DNA of 64,000 bases from Shewanella glacialipiscicola (GCF_023283485.1 NZ_JAKILU010000005.1:172211-236210); one strand, 5' to 3'; counted from the stretch's first letter, positions 50,222 to 59,336 are shown. Notes: generated by a model from the sequence alone, not told the origin. Numbers and translations: made by a program.

Positions 50222-51058
50222 TTATTTAGCCGGCGGCTGGAAACCATAATGAGTCAAAATCGCTTGTCCTTTAGCGGATAAAATAAACTCAGCTAGCGGC
50301 GTAGCCGCATTGTTTGCGCCTTGCAGTACCACTAATCCATAGTCAGCACCGACGGCAAGCTCCTGAGGTAAATCGATAACCTTTAAACTAGGTACTTCTT
50401 TTTTAGCCAATACCGCATTGGTGCAATAGGTTAAAAAGATATCCGCTTGCTTATTTTCCATCACCCAGCCGTACGGATTACGATCTTTAGGCGGCTTAGC
50501 ACTCTCTGGGCCCCCCGTCAGTTGTAATGCTTTTGTCTCTAGTTCAAGTTGAGCATTCGGTTTTACCGCCTCGGCCTTCGCGAATACGGCCCATGCATAA
50601 TCACCAGCAGGATCGGCTTTCGGGGTTGAAATCCCAACTTTAATCTTTGGATCTAATAAGGTATCGAGTAAATTAGTGCTTGTGACTGGAACATTGTCTT
50701 GGACAATGGCACAAAGTTGGTTACGTGCAAACATCTGTACTGCTTTACCCTGACCTACATCGACCAAAGCCTGTGGATGCTTCATGTTAGCGGAGGCAAA
50801 AATATCAACCTTCTCGCCTTCTTGGATACGCTTTAGGAGTAAACCTGAGGGGGCATATTGTGCCGCTACACTTGTTTGCGACTGTGCTTGATACGCAGCA
50901 ATAATCTCATTCATCGCCGTCTTCAAGCTGCCTGCAGCACGCAGTTCAATCGGCGGGATCTGCACTATCGTTTCAGCCTTCATCGGCGCTCCTTGCACTG
51001 CAGCAGCCATAATTACAGGGCTTAAACTTAACGCTGCCAACATATTTTTGCTTATCAT
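50222..51058 (-). CDS. modA: Orphan ModA-like periplasmic substrate-binding protein
   Basis: A 278-residue periplasmic binding protein of the ModA (molybdate/tungstate) family. It has a signal peptide (about 1-24). ModA family segments include LRAAGSLKTAMNEIIAAYQ, APSGLLLKRIQEGEKVDIFASANMKHP, NPYGWVMENKQADIFLTYC and VGADYGLVVLQGANN. Unlike a typical mod operon, no permease or ATPase gene lies downstream; the next gene is the convergent mgtE. Its substrate could therefore be another oxyanion, or it may share a distant permease. A GGACAAAATGTC element lies 150 bp upstream. Confidence 0.8.
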   Translation of the reverse strand: MISKNMLAALSLSPVIMAAAVQGAPMKAETIVQIPPIELRAAGSLKTAMNEIIAAYQAQSQTSVAAQYAPSGLLLKRIQEGEKVDIFASANMKHPQALVDVGQGKAVQMFARNQLCAIVQDNVPVTSTNLLDTLLDPKIKVGISTPKADPAGDYAWAVFAKAEAVKPNAQLELETKALQLTGGPESAKPPKDRNPYGWVMENKQADIFLTYCTNAVLAKKEVPSLKVIDLPQELAVGADYGLVVLQGANNAATPLAEFILSAKGQAILTHYGFQPPAK

Positions 51059-51208
51059 ACTGATATTTCCTCTAGGCGGTAAAAGTCATACTTGTTACTT
51101 ATCCCCATACAGAACGTGAAATAGATAAAGGGATCAAGCAGAACGGCCCCCAAGGCAAATAGCTGTGATGTAATTGCGGCGTTAATCACTCAAACAGCAT
51201 ATTGCAGA

Positions 51209-51220
51209 GGACAAAATGTC
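51209..51220. promoter_or_regulatory. Shared GGACAAAATGTC element upstream of the ModA-like gene
   Basis: Contains the palindrome GACA-AAA-TGTC, 150 bp upstream of the gene. The same 12 bases occur 156 bp upstream of the TonB receptor at 57128-59167. Its role as an operator is inference. Confidence 0.35.
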
Positions 51221-51269
51221 TCAGCGTAAGCTATGCATCACCACACAAAAAACAAATTAATATCGACAA

Positions 51270-51293
51270 AAAAGTCGCCCTTAGGCGACTTTT
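51270..51293 (-). terminator. Terminator of the OmpA-family lipoprotein gene
   Basis: Stem AAAAGTCGCC / GGCGACTTTT with a 4-nt loop and, on the minus strand, a T-run; it follows the lipoprotein gene end by 30 bp. Confidence 0.8.
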
Positions 51294-51323
51294 AATAATA
51301 TACATCATTGTTAAATCAAACTA

Positions 51324-52013
51324 TTAGCCCGTTGGGATTAATACGATCTCAACACGACGGTTTTGCGCGCGGCCGTTCGCATTCGCATTCGATGCTATTG
51401 GGCTGGCTTCACCCATACCTTGAGATCTAACACGAGATGAGGCAACACCCTTACTCATCAAGTAGTTACCGACTTCACTCGCACGCACTTGTGATAAACG
51501 TAAATTGTAAGAGTCTGAGCCACTGCTGTCGGTATAACCTAAGATATTCAGTTGCGTCTTACTGTATTCTTTCGCCACTAACGCTACCGAATTGAGTACT
51601 CGTTTAGCGCCATCACTTAATTCAGTTTGATCAACACCAAAGGTCACTTCATTAGGCATGTTCAAAATAATGTTATCGCCACTGCGAGTCACACTCACAC
51701 CCGTTGAGGCTAATTGTTGGCGCAATTTAGTTTCTTGCACGTCCATGTAGTAACCAATACCACCACCCACTGCGGCGCCAGATGCTGCGCCAATTAATGC
51801 GCCTTTACCGCGGTCGCTCTTACTCGAAGAGGCAACACCAATAGCCGCACCTGCAACAGCACCAATTAATGATCCTGTGGTTGCTTTGGCTGTTTGTTCT
51901 TCATTTGAATAGGGATTAATTGTGGTACAACCCGATGCAACTAATGTGGTAGTCATTACCACTATGGCTAACAAGGACGGCTTAAATTGCGTTGCCTGAA
52001 AACACTTCATCAT
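51324..52013 (-). CDS. OmpA-family lipoprotein with glycine-zipper segment
   Basis: A 229-residue outer-membrane lipoprotein resembling YiaD. The signal ends in a lipobox (LVASGC) near residue 29. A glycine-zipper segment follows (IGAVAGAAIGVASS, GALIGAASGAAVGGGIGYYMD), then a C-terminal OmpA-like peptidoglycan-binding domain with NILGYTDSSGSDSYNLRLSQVRASEV and the NRRVEIVL end. The ATG at 52013 is chosen for its GAGG upstream; the frame runs to 52082. It probably tethers the outer membrane to peptidoglycan. Confidence 0.88.
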   Translation of the reverse strand: MMKCFQATQFKPSLLAIVVMTTTLVASGCTTINPYSNEEQTAKATTGSLIGAVAGAAIGVASSSKSDRGKGALIGAASGAAVGGGIGYYMDVQETKLRQQLASTGVSVTRSGDNIILNMPNEVTFGVDQTELSDGAKRVLNSVALVAKEYSKTQLNILGYTDSSGSDSYNLRLSQVRASEVGNYLMSKGVASSRVRSQGMGEASPIASNANANGRAQNRRVEIVLIPTG

Positions 52014-52408
52014 TAAAAAACCTCTATATATAATTGATAACTGTGAATCCTGCTCAAAAAAAGCTAGAAATATCACTTCCATTCACTAACTCAATAATCG
52101 AATGGATTGCCATAAGGCTGGCAGTATATAAGCAATTGTAACTAAGGCCATCTTTTATCGACATTCAATTCTGTTAATTATCTATTTAGTCAGCAAAAGT
52201 ACAGACTTCTTACTTCATCAAGCTTTTATCTTTCCAAATCATACCAATACAATGGCACCAAAAGAGTGCATATCGCTCCTTTGTTGTTATCCATGAAGAT
52301 TAGCGACACACACGCAGATAAACCCAAATCTAAACTGAATTTTTGGTATAAAAAAGACGCTACTCTGAGCGTCATTTTTATACCAAATTTTTTATTAACA
52401 ACGAGTGG
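52014..52408. other. Intergenic region between the lipoprotein and RIO kinase genes
   Basis: About 400 bp. It carries the long inverted repeat described at 52342-52388 and otherwise only AT-rich DNA that must include the lipoprotein promoter. No reading frame looks real. Confidence 0.5.
52342..52388 (-). terminator. Long inverted-repeat terminator after the RIO kinase gene
   Basis: TTTGGTATAAAAA, then GACGCT, pair with AGCGTC, then TTTTTATACCAAA, around a 6-nt loop; one base bulges in each arm. Terminator-like on the minus strand, but the arms are unusually long. Confidence 0.7.
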
Positions 52409-53269
52409 TTAATAATCTTCTTCATTAGCCTCTTGAATACGCTGTTTACGTTCTTGCGCTTCTTCAAAGGCCGCTTGGATTTCTTCGAGTACCGCACTCA
52501 CATCAGCTTCAACTAACACTTCAGTAAATTCGCCCGTTAATGGGGTATCAGGTTTTAATTCACCCGCCTCAAACAAAGCCCAAATCTCTTTAGCGTATTG
52601 GGTTTTTAATAGCTCAGGCGCATACAGGCCATAATACTGGGTCATGTTATTTACATCGCGCGCTAACATCCATTTGGCATGGTTATTAGCAGCAGCATCA
52701 ACCGCCTGAGGTAAGTCAATAATGACTGGCCCTTCACTATCCACTAATACGTTAAACTCAGATAAGTCACCGTGTACCAAGCCTTCGCACAGCATATACT
52801 TAACGTATTCCATCACTAATGCATGATCGCGTAGCGCTTTTTCTGCCGACATGCTGACATCGTTCAATCTAGGAGCGACATGGCCATCAGCATCGGTGAC
52901 TAACTCCATTAGCAATACACCATCAAAACACCCATAGGGTGTAGGCACACGAACGCCTGCATTCGCTAAACGATATAACGCATCGACCTCGGCATTTTGC
53001 CAAGCTTCTTCCTGTTGATCACGGCCAAATTTAGAGCCTTTTTCCATCGCGCGCGCGCGACGACTATTACGCACTTTTCGGCCTTCTTGATATAACACAG
53101 CTTGCTTAAAACTACGTTTGTCAGCTTCTTTATAAACTTTGGCACAGCGGATATCATCACCACTGCGTACAACGTACACAGTCGCTTCTTTACCGCTCAT
53201 TAACTGGCTAATGACCTCATCGACCAGTCCTTCATCAACCAGGGGTTGTATTCGTTTCGGAGTTTTCAT
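52409..53269 (-). CDS. RIO-family serine protein kinase
   Basis: A 286-residue atypical kinase of the RIO1 family, which has bacterial members (PA4780-like) of poorly known role. The kinase features are SGKEATVYVVRSGDD (nucleotide loop), AKVYKEADKRSFK with the ATP-contacting Lys, and LVHGDLSEFNVLVDSEGPVIIDLPQAVD. The last holds the catalytic HGDxxxxN and metal-binding DLPQ. The C-terminus is a Glu/Gln-rich helix. It is the only gene on this stretch and has no evident partner. Confidence 0.88.
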   Translation of the reverse strand: MKTPKRIQPLVDEGLVDEVISQLMSGKEATVYVVRSGDDIRCAKVYKEADKRSFKQAVLYQEGRKVRNSRRARAMEKGSKFGRDQQEEAWQNAEVDALYRLANAGVRVPTPYGCFDGVLLMELVTDADGHVAPRLNDVSMSAEKALRDHALVMEYVKYMLCEGLVHGDLSEFNVLVDSEGPVIIDLPQAVDAAANNHAKWMLARDVNNMTQYYGLYAPELLKTQYAKEIWALFEAGELKPDTPLTGEFTEVLVEADVSAVLEEIQAAFEEAQERKQRIQEANEEDY

Positions 53270-53762
53270 AGCGCCCTTATACCTTACTTAGGCATGATAT
53301 GGAATACTGCGGGCAAATCTTCATACAAAAGCGGTCTCCAGCGGAAGTTTGATGAATATTGTTCAGGGTTAATATACGAATTAAAAGTAAAAAACTAAAG
53401 CACTTGCGTCTTAAACACAATACCAGATTTGCCCAAGACTTTGGCAAAGAAAGCCGTTTTAACTCAAACTTAAACTAAAAAAGCGTTTTTTGTTTACCGC
53501 AATAAAATAAGACTCAAAATAACTACTACTATTCTCGGCTACCAACATTGAGCACTAAGATAACTTAAATCGGTTTGTTGCAGCTACTACGGAGCCAGTA
53601 TTAAAATTAAGCACGTAGAAATAAAGGCTTAACCAGATATATTATTTAAAAGACAATACCGAAAACACCTAAGTCATAACGGCATCAATTGTGGTCGATA
53701 ACACTAGATCTCTTGAGTTGCAGCCTTTATCCTAAACGTCACAATATACAGAGAGCTTTCCA
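53270..53762. other. Intergenic region between RIO kinase and DUF2799 genes
   Basis: About 490 bp of AT-rich DNA separating divergent genes. I see no reading frame, strong palindrome or recognisable operator. Confidence 0.5.
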
Positions 53763-54311
53763 ATGCGTCATAGCAGCATCTTCCTCGCCTTTTCAGTCTT
53801 ATGTATGACGCAATGTAGTAGCTTATCCATTGAAGAATGTACTCATAGTGATTGGTTTTCACTTGGGCTCGCCGATGGTAATCGAGGGACGAGTACAGAG
53901 CAACTCAATCAATATCAAAAAGATTGCCGCGAATTTAATCTCAATGTCGATACGGCGCAGTGGAAGCAGGGATATTTACAAGGATTGGCCAATTATTGCC
54001 AACCTGAAAATGGCTACCGTATTGGATTGGCAGGACAAAGTTATTATGGCGTTTGTAGTAGTAACGAATTTGTTGAACGTTACAATCAAGGGCATCAACA
54101 ATATCAAATTAACAAACGTATGGCGGATATTGTCGAACGCTTAAATTCCATTGATAGAGAAATCAGCAGTATTGATGGCAAGCTCAATAATCTCACTGAT
54201 AAAGCGAGCTTATTGAAACAAAAAAACAGCCTACTCAATGAAAAAAACCAACTGTTAGATGAGGGATACCGCCTGCGTAGACCCGATATGCGCTTTGAAT
54301 TTAGATATTAA
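53763..54311 (+). CDS. DUF2799 family lipoprotein
   Basis: A 182-residue protein of the DUF2799 family with a lipoprotein signal (MTQC as lipobox, Cys about residue 18). The family repeat is visible: DWFSLGLADGNRG, WKQGYLQGLANYCQPENGYRIGLAGQSYYGVC and FVERYNQGHQQYQ. A C-terminal coiled-coil-like helix follows (NSIDREISSIDGKLNNLTDK, KQKNSLLNEKNQLLDEGY). Several conserved cysteines probably form disulfides. The function is unknown. A convergent PAP2 gene and a terminator lie downstream. Confidence 0.8.
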   Translation: MRHSSIFLAFSVLCMTQCSSLSIEECTHSDWFSLGLADGNRGTSTEQLNQYQKDCREFNLNVDTAQWKQGYLQGLANYCQPENGYRIGLAGQSYYGVCSSNEFVERYNQGHQQYQINKRMADIVERLNSIDREISSIDGKLNNLTDKASLLKQKNSLLNEKNQLLDEGYRLRRPDMRFEFRY

Positions 54312-54314
54312 GCG

Positions 54315-54349
54315 ATAAAAAAACACTGAGGCCAATAGGGATCAGTGTT
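54315..54349 (-). terminator. Terminator of the PAP2 phosphatase gene
   Basis: Stem AACACTGA / TCAGTGTT with a 12-nt loop; on the minus strand it is followed by seven T residues. Confidence 0.65.
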
Positions 54350-54374
54350 GAGTCATGCTGCCATTAGCCGCTAT

Positions 54375-55157
54375 TTAAGCCGTTCTATTATGGGCTGATT
54401 TAATGAATGATATATTTCCGACCATACTCGGCAACTTCGACGCCTGAGGCCGTAGAAAAAAAGCATAATAAAGCAAGCTAGAGGAGGTCCACGCAATCGC
54501 TAAACTCCAAAGATCATGAGTTAAAAAGTGCGCGCCCCGCAACTCTTGAGCAATACCAAAAGCCAGTCCTAACATAATGCCAAACGCTAATCCAAATTTG
54601 GCTACATCTGGACGATACTCCTTAAATACATAAAATAAAGCGACCCACGCAAAGCCACCACTGGTATGGCCGCCAGGGAAGCATTGACCAAACTCGGCAC
54701 CCTCAGGTAAACGCGCAAATAACGATGAGTGCAGCATGCTGCCGCCAAACTCGACGACATCCCACGGGCAGGTCATATGGGTCACGCTTTTACCTATTCG
54801 CACTAATAGCACGCTGGCTAACACACTACAGAAAAGAAAAATCAGCCCTTTCCGGTACGGTTTAACGGTGTCATTGCGAAAACTCATGGCAATAGCGATA
54901 ACAACACACACCGCCAGTAAAATAACAAAATGGTGCCCTGCAACGTGTAGCACATCTTCCGTGAGCCAATGTCCCCTTAAGGGCCAAGAGTTTACACCAC
55001 CTTGCCAATGAAATAGCTCGCTGGCTAACCTCATATCCATATGTGTCCATTCAAGTACAAAAATAATGGCGGCAAAAAAGCACAGTGGCAGCAGTAAATG
55101 CCCTTTAGCAAAACTAAAAAATGTCACGCTGACATTATGTTGTGTTGTGTTATGCAC
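54375..55157 (-). CDS. PAP2-family membrane phosphatase
   Basis: A 260-residue membrane phosphatase of the PAP2 (lipid phosphatase) superfamily, predicted to have about six transmembrane helices. The active-site segments are GKSVTHMTCPWDVVEF, PGGHTSGGFAWVALFY with the catalytic His, and LRGAHFLTHDLWS with the nucleophilic His. Such proteins dephosphorylate phosphatidate, undecaprenyl pyrophosphate or lipid A; the substrate here is not determinable. The start codon is GTG. It is separate from the LysE gene upstream by 134 bp. Confidence 0.88.
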   Translation of the reverse strand: MHNTTQHNVSVTFFSFAKGHLLLPLCFFAAIIFVLEWTHMDMRLASELFHWQGGVNSWPLRGHWLTEDVLHVAGHHFVILLAVCVVIAIAMSFRNDTVKPYRKGLIFLFCSVLASVLLVRIGKSVTHMTCPWDVVEFGGSMLHSSLFARLPEGAEFGQCFPGGHTSGGFAWVALFYVFKEYRPDVAKFGLAFGIMLGLAFGIAQELRGAHFLTHDLWSLAIAWTSSSLLYYAFFLRPQASKLPSMVGNISFIKSAHNRTA

Positions 55158-55291
55158 TCATCTATCCCATCGCCAAAATCTCAGCTCAGAATAAAGATGA
55201 ATTCTTATCAAAAACTTAAGCCATTAAAAATCCGAGAGGATAAATGAAACTGAAGATAAATGGCTTAAATGTAAACTGACGCCATCGACAC

Positions 55292-55984
55292 TTAAGCCGT
55301 CAGCACAAGATTGGTCACAATCGCAACAGCAACGGACATAAAAATCACGCCAATCACCACGTCAATGATCGGCGTCAGCCGTTGTAATTTCAATTGCACC
55401 TGCGCCTTTGACAACATAACGGCAAGCAGCCCAAACCAAGCCAATGACAGTACAAATAACAATACAGCGGATACCAACTTAGTGCTCGCGGTAACATCGG
55501 GCGTAATGAGTGCTGAAAATAGCGTTAAAAAAAACACCAGTGCTTTGGGATTTAATAAATTGGTATACAGCCCCGTTAAAAAACCTTGTCGTTGCGACAT
55601 AGGTATCACACATATTTTGGACACGCTATCCGCGCTCGTGTCTTGTACATTGTCATTCGCTTCATCATCAACACTGGCAAGGGGTTTACGCCATATCGCC
55701 ATGCCAGAACGCAGAGCAGAAAACCCCATCCACGCTAAGTAAGAAGCGCCCGCAATTTGCACCACTAAGTATAAAATATACGAGCTTTTAATCACTAAGC
55801 TCACGCCTGTTAGACTTAAAATTGTATGGGCCAAAATCGCCACCGAAATTCCTGCGGCGGCGGCCAATGCGGTATTTCTGTGTTGCTGGGTGGCTATTTT
55901 GACCATAATGGCGAAATCGGGCCCCGGGCTAATCAAAGCGACGGTATGAATGACGCCCAAGGTCAGTAATAAAGATAAATCCAT
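55292..55984 (-). CDS. LysE-family amino acid exporter
   Basis: A 230-residue inner-membrane exporter of the LysE/RhtB family with about six hydrophobic segments. The family start LSLLLTLGVIHTVALISPGPDFAIMVK is clear, as is GLYTNLLNPKALVFFLTLFSALI. A hydrophilic stretch around residues 100-125 (DDEANDNVQDTSAD) is longer than usual. It lies 122 bp downstream of an AraC-family regulator on the same strand, a common pairing in which the regulator controls the exporter. The substrate is unknown. Confidence 0.87.
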   Translation of the reverse strand: MDLSLLLTLGVIHTVALISPGPDFAIMVKIATQQHRNTALAAAAGISVAILAHTILSLTGVSLVIKSSYILYLVVQIAGASYLAWMGFSALRSGMAIWRKPLASVDDEANDNVQDTSADSVSKICVIPMSQRQGFLTGLYTNLLNPKALVFFLTLFSALITPDVTASTKLVSAVLLFVLSLAWFGLLAVMLSKAQVQLKLQRLTPIIDVVIGVIFMSVAVAIVTNLVLTA

Positions 55985-56106
55985 GGGTAATACGACTCCG
56001 AACTAATGCGGTTAATGAAACTATTGAAAGACCAGTATTGCCATTTAATTGAGAGCTGAATTGTCATCAATTACATAACTAATCGATACTAAAAATACAG
56101 ATGGAG

Positions 56107-56937
56107 TTAGAGCATGCGACGCTGAAACTGCACTGGCGAAAGTAAAAAGGCATGTTTAAAAGCTTTATTAAGATGGCTCTGATCGAAAAAGCCCAACTGC
56201 TGCGCTACATCGGCCACTAGCACGCCACGGCTAAGGGACTTTTTCGCCAGCTCTAACCTCACTCGTTTTAAATAAGCATGAGGTGTCATGCCAGTGGCTT
56301 GTTTAAACTGACGTAAAAACTGAAATTTACTTAAATTAACTTCAGTGGCAAGTGTCGCAAGCTGGGTATTCTGCCAAGGTTCATCGTGAATACGCTGTTT
56401 AATTACATTCAGCTGTAATGGCGATAAACCTTGCTGGGGACTTAATTTTATCGCTTGAGCGGGATGTCGCTGGAGTAACAAATGTAAAAAATAGAGTAGA
56501 TGGGACTCGCTAGCCAGTTCAGAGAATTGACCTTGAATCAGTTGCTCATGTAATTGGGTAAAATAGTGATATAAGCGAGCATCCTCAACCATAGGCGCGG
56601 AGAAAAAATGCTCTTTAATGCCTAACTCTTGGCTGATTTCATTCATATATGCCACCGGAATAGACATCACGTTAACGCAATATCCCTCTGCATAGCAGCT
56701 TTGACCATCATGGGTTTCATCAGGATTGAGAGTCGAGAGACTCTGTTGTCCAAGTTGATAGCTGCAGCCCTTATTCACAAACTGCTGAGCGCCTTGAGTA
56801 ACTACGCCTAAGTGGTAATCCAGATGCACATGTTTATCAAAACTAAAATGAGTGAATTTTGCCTGACTCAGTTCTATGCCTGCCAAGCTAGGGTGACGCC
56901 AATAATTAATATTTTCAACGGGGATTACACAGGTCAT
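56107..56937 (-). CDS. AraC-family transcriptional regulator
   Basis: A 276-residue regulator with an N-terminal AraC-type cupin (FDKHVHLDYHLGVVTQGAQQF and TLNPDETHDGQ) and a C-terminal double helix-turn-helix. That domain has ATEVNLSKFQFLRQFKQATGMTPHAY and ADVAQQLGFFDQSHLNKAFKHAFLLSP. The cupin type is typically found beside LysE-family exporters. It lies 122 bp upstream of the LysE gene and 190 bp downstream of the TonB receptor, so either could be its target. Confidence 0.88.
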   Translation of the reverse strand: MTCVIPVENINYWRHPSLAGIELSQAKFTHFSFDKHVHLDYHLGVVTQGAQQFVNKGCSYQLGQQSLSTLNPDETHDGQSCYAEGYCVNVMSIPVAYMNEISQELGIKEHFFSAPMVEDARLYHYFTQLHEQLIQGQFSELASESHLLYFLHLLLQRHPAQAIKLSPQQGLSPLQLNVIKQRIHDEPWQNTQLATLATEVNLSKFQFLRQFKQATGMTPHAYLKRVRLELAKKSLSRGVLVADVAQQLGFFDQSHLNKAFKHAFLLSPVQFQRRML

Positions 56938-57071
56938 CGGTTAACAAGGCGGCCAGCAACAATGGTAAGCGCTATTCTAGCCGCCATAGCAAACACCAGA
57001 ATAGTAAATTATTGCACCAGCGGGCTAAAAAATCTTGGTCGCGGTGAATAAAAATGATGCCGCACACATTA

Positions 57072-57097
57072 AAAAAGGCCGTACTTTGACGGCCTTA
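57072..57097 (-). terminator. Terminator of the second TonB receptor gene
   Basis: Stem AAGGCCGT / ACGGCCTT with a 6-nt loop, followed on the minus strand by T residues. Confidence 0.8.
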
Positions 57098-57127
57098 TCA
57101 TCATCTACCGAATCATCAAGAATAGGC

Positions 57128-59167
57128 TTAAAAACGATAACTGACGCTCACTCTCACCATACGTGGCTCAACGGGATGATAGTGTAAATCTTCAACACCT
57201 TCTGCAGCTTCACCGGGTAAGCGTGAAGAGTAAAAATAATCAATGTCGTGATCTTTACTATCAAACACGTTCAGCAGTTCAAGCTTAGTATCGAAGCGGC
57301 GGAACTCGTATCCTAACGCGAGGTTAACTAATGTGGTGGCATCGGCTTTGTGCTCATTAAAACTATCGAGTACTCGCTCACCCAAATGTCGTACACGGAT
57401 ACTGGAATATATGCCTTCATTATCGGGTCGGTAGGTTATCCCTGCACTACCCACAAAGGGAACCGCACCATCAATATACTTTCCTTCTTCAAACTGATTC
57501 TCGGTGAAGCGAGCTTCAGTCCACGCCAGTTCCATATCAATACTCAGTTGGTCGTTAAGCCAATAATAAGCAGTTAACTCAGCACCATAGCGCTCTGACG
57601 CTCGACTAGACTCTGTATTCCCAGCATCGCCAACAAACATCAACTCTGAATCTAATTGCAGATACCACAATGCCGCTGAAAAGTTGATAAAGTCTCGATC
57701 GTAATACTTAACCCCAAATTCGCCCCCATTGGAACGTACTAATAAGTCAACTTTATCGGTATCCTCGCCAGTCACAGGATCTACATTGATGGTCGCGCCA
57801 CGGGCATCATTAGAATGTAATCCTTGGCCAGCATTCACATACAACTCAAGATGATCGCTCCATAAATAAGACGCTCCCGCTTTGAGGCTGAACATACCAT
57901 CGGACGAATCGCCACTGTTAAGCGGATCATCACTGTCGACCTGCACATCAAAATAATCGTAACGTAGCCCAAGATTAAAACGCCATTGTTCAGCTGGCAG
58001 CCACTCAACTTTACCAAAGATGCCACTCGACAACTCTTGCACTTCATCAAGCCTTACCGTATTCAGCCGTTGTCGCGCCTGAGTGTTATACAAACCCACT
58101 GCGCCAATATCGTCATAACGCACATCGCCGCCCACACTGTAATTCAGTTGAGTGCCACCAAGTGAAGTCTGCCAATCACGCTTAAGATCGCCGCCCCAAA
58201 TCGTGCGTTCATCGACTTGTTCAAACTCATCACCATTGATGGGATCGTTTAAGAAATAGGTAAAATTAGAGAATAAATTCATAGTCGAGCGAATGGCGTA
58301 GACATTTCCCTGCCAATCACCCGCATCGTAATTAGCTGAAACGCTATAACGGTTAGATTCACCGCCGACGTCTTTATCTAAAGATCCGTAAAAATCAATT
58401 AATCCAGAATCCACCGCACGGGAGGGGATCTGATCCGCCGAATTCCAGCTGTTGTCGTAGGCCATCATAGTGACGCTTAAGTCACCCTCACCGAGCCGAG
58501 TTAAATAACGCCCGACGACACTGATCTTACTCACATCCTCATCAATATCCGTCCACGGGCCATCATAGGTTTGTGCCTCACCACCCCAAATAAAACGCCC
58601 CATGTCAGTATTCAACTCCTGAGTCGCCACGAGTCGCTGGTAGCCATATTCACCGAAGGTGACGCCGACTTGATTAGCAGGCAACTCATCGGCCAGCATT
58701 AATTGAGCCGCACCCGCCGCTGAAAAATCGGCCACTTCTGGATAATAAGAGCCTTTGGCATAGCGGATCTCACCCAAAAGTTCTGGGATTACAAAGTTAA
58801 GATCGGTGTAACCTTGGCCATGTCCATGGGTACGCATATTGACCGGCATACCGTCAACTTGGGTATTGAAATCGGTACCATGATCCAAGTTAAAGCCGCG
58901 TAAGAAATACTGATTCGCCTTACCCGAACCACTGTGCTGAGTCACTATCATTCCTGGAACAAATTCTAAAATTTCTCCAGTACGTAATAAAGGACGGCTG
59001 GCAATTTCCGCCGCACCAACAATTCCCTCCGATGCGGATGTACTATGGCCTAAGGTATTAATTTGTCTGCCATGAACCTCAAGTCGTTCAATATTATCCG
59101 TAGCTGTTTCGGCAATAACGGCACTTGATAAACCACAAAGTGGAAATAACCAGAAGACCAGTTTCAT
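57128..59167 (-). CDS. TonB-dependent outer membrane receptor, substrate unknown
   Basis: A 679-residue TonB-dependent receptor. A signal peptide ends IAET near residue 20. The TonB box region and plug follow (RPLLRTGEILEFVPGMIVTQ, NQYFLRGFNLDHGTDFNTQVDG, MRTHGHGQGYTDLNFVIPELLG). The barrel ends VSVSYRF with the terminal Phe. The plug has a His-rich loop (THGHGQG), and the family is not a classical siderophore type; metal or sugar uptake are both possible. No Fur box was found upstream; a GGACAAAATGTCC palindrome and a GTGCGATATCGCAC palindrome were. Confidence 0.9.
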   Translation of the reverse strand: MKLVFWLFPLCGLSSAVIAETATDNIERLEVHGRQINTLGHSTSASEGIVGAAEIASRPLLRTGEILEFVPGMIVTQHSGSGKANQYFLRGFNLDHGTDFNTQVDGMPVNMRTHGHGQGYTDLNFVIPELLGEIRYAKGSYYPEVADFSAAGAAQLMLADELPANQVGVTFGEYGYQRLVATQELNTDMGRFIWGGEAQTYDGPWTDIDEDVSKISVVGRYLTRLGEGDLSVTMMAYDNSWNSADQIPSRAVDSGLIDFYGSLDKDVGGESNRYSVSANYDAGDWQGNVYAIRSTMNLFSNFTYFLNDPINGDEFEQVDERTIWGGDLKRDWQTSLGGTQLNYSVGGDVRYDDIGAVGLYNTQARQRLNTVRLDEVQELSSGIFGKVEWLPAEQWRFNLGLRYDYFDVQVDSDDPLNSGDSSDGMFSLKAGASYLWSDHLELYVNAGQGLHSNDARGATINVDPVTGEDTDKVDLLVRSNGGEFGVKYYDRDFINFSAALWYLQLDSELMFVGDAGNTESSRASERYGAELTAYYWLNDQLSIDMELAWTEARFTENQFEEGKYIDGAVPFVGSAGITYRPDNEGIYSSIRVRHLGERVLDSFNEHKADATTLVNLALGYEFRRFDTKLELLNVFDSKDHDIDYFYSSRLPGEAAEGVEDLHYHPVEPRMVRVSVSYRF

Positions 59168-59293
59168 CCTTTATATCCTTATGCTGATAATCGATGGTGC
59201 CGATTTAACCCGCTAATGGCATATAAAAAACAGATCTTGCTCAAACTCTAGCGAACAAAAAACCAACAAAAGACAGGAGAGTTAGCTTTCTTT

Positions 59294-59307
59294 GTGCGAT
59301 ATCGCAC
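59294..59307. promoter_or_regulatory. Perfect 14-bp palindrome GTGCGATATCGCAC
   Basis: An exact palindrome in the divergent region between the TonB receptor and thioredoxin-like genes. It loosely resembles a CRP site (TGTG-N8-CACG) but has three departures from TGTGA-N6-TCACA. Operator function is inferred. Confidence 0.45.
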
Positions 59308-59323
59308 GTTTTTATTCATTGAA

Positions 59324-59336
59324 GGACAAAATGTCC
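59324..59336. promoter_or_regulatory. Palindrome GGACAAAATGTCC shared with the ModA-like gene
   Basis: Perfect 5-3-5 palindrome, extended with one mismatch to 59321-59339. Twelve of its bases recur at 51209-51220, at a similar distance upstream of the ModA-like gene. Confidence 0.45.
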
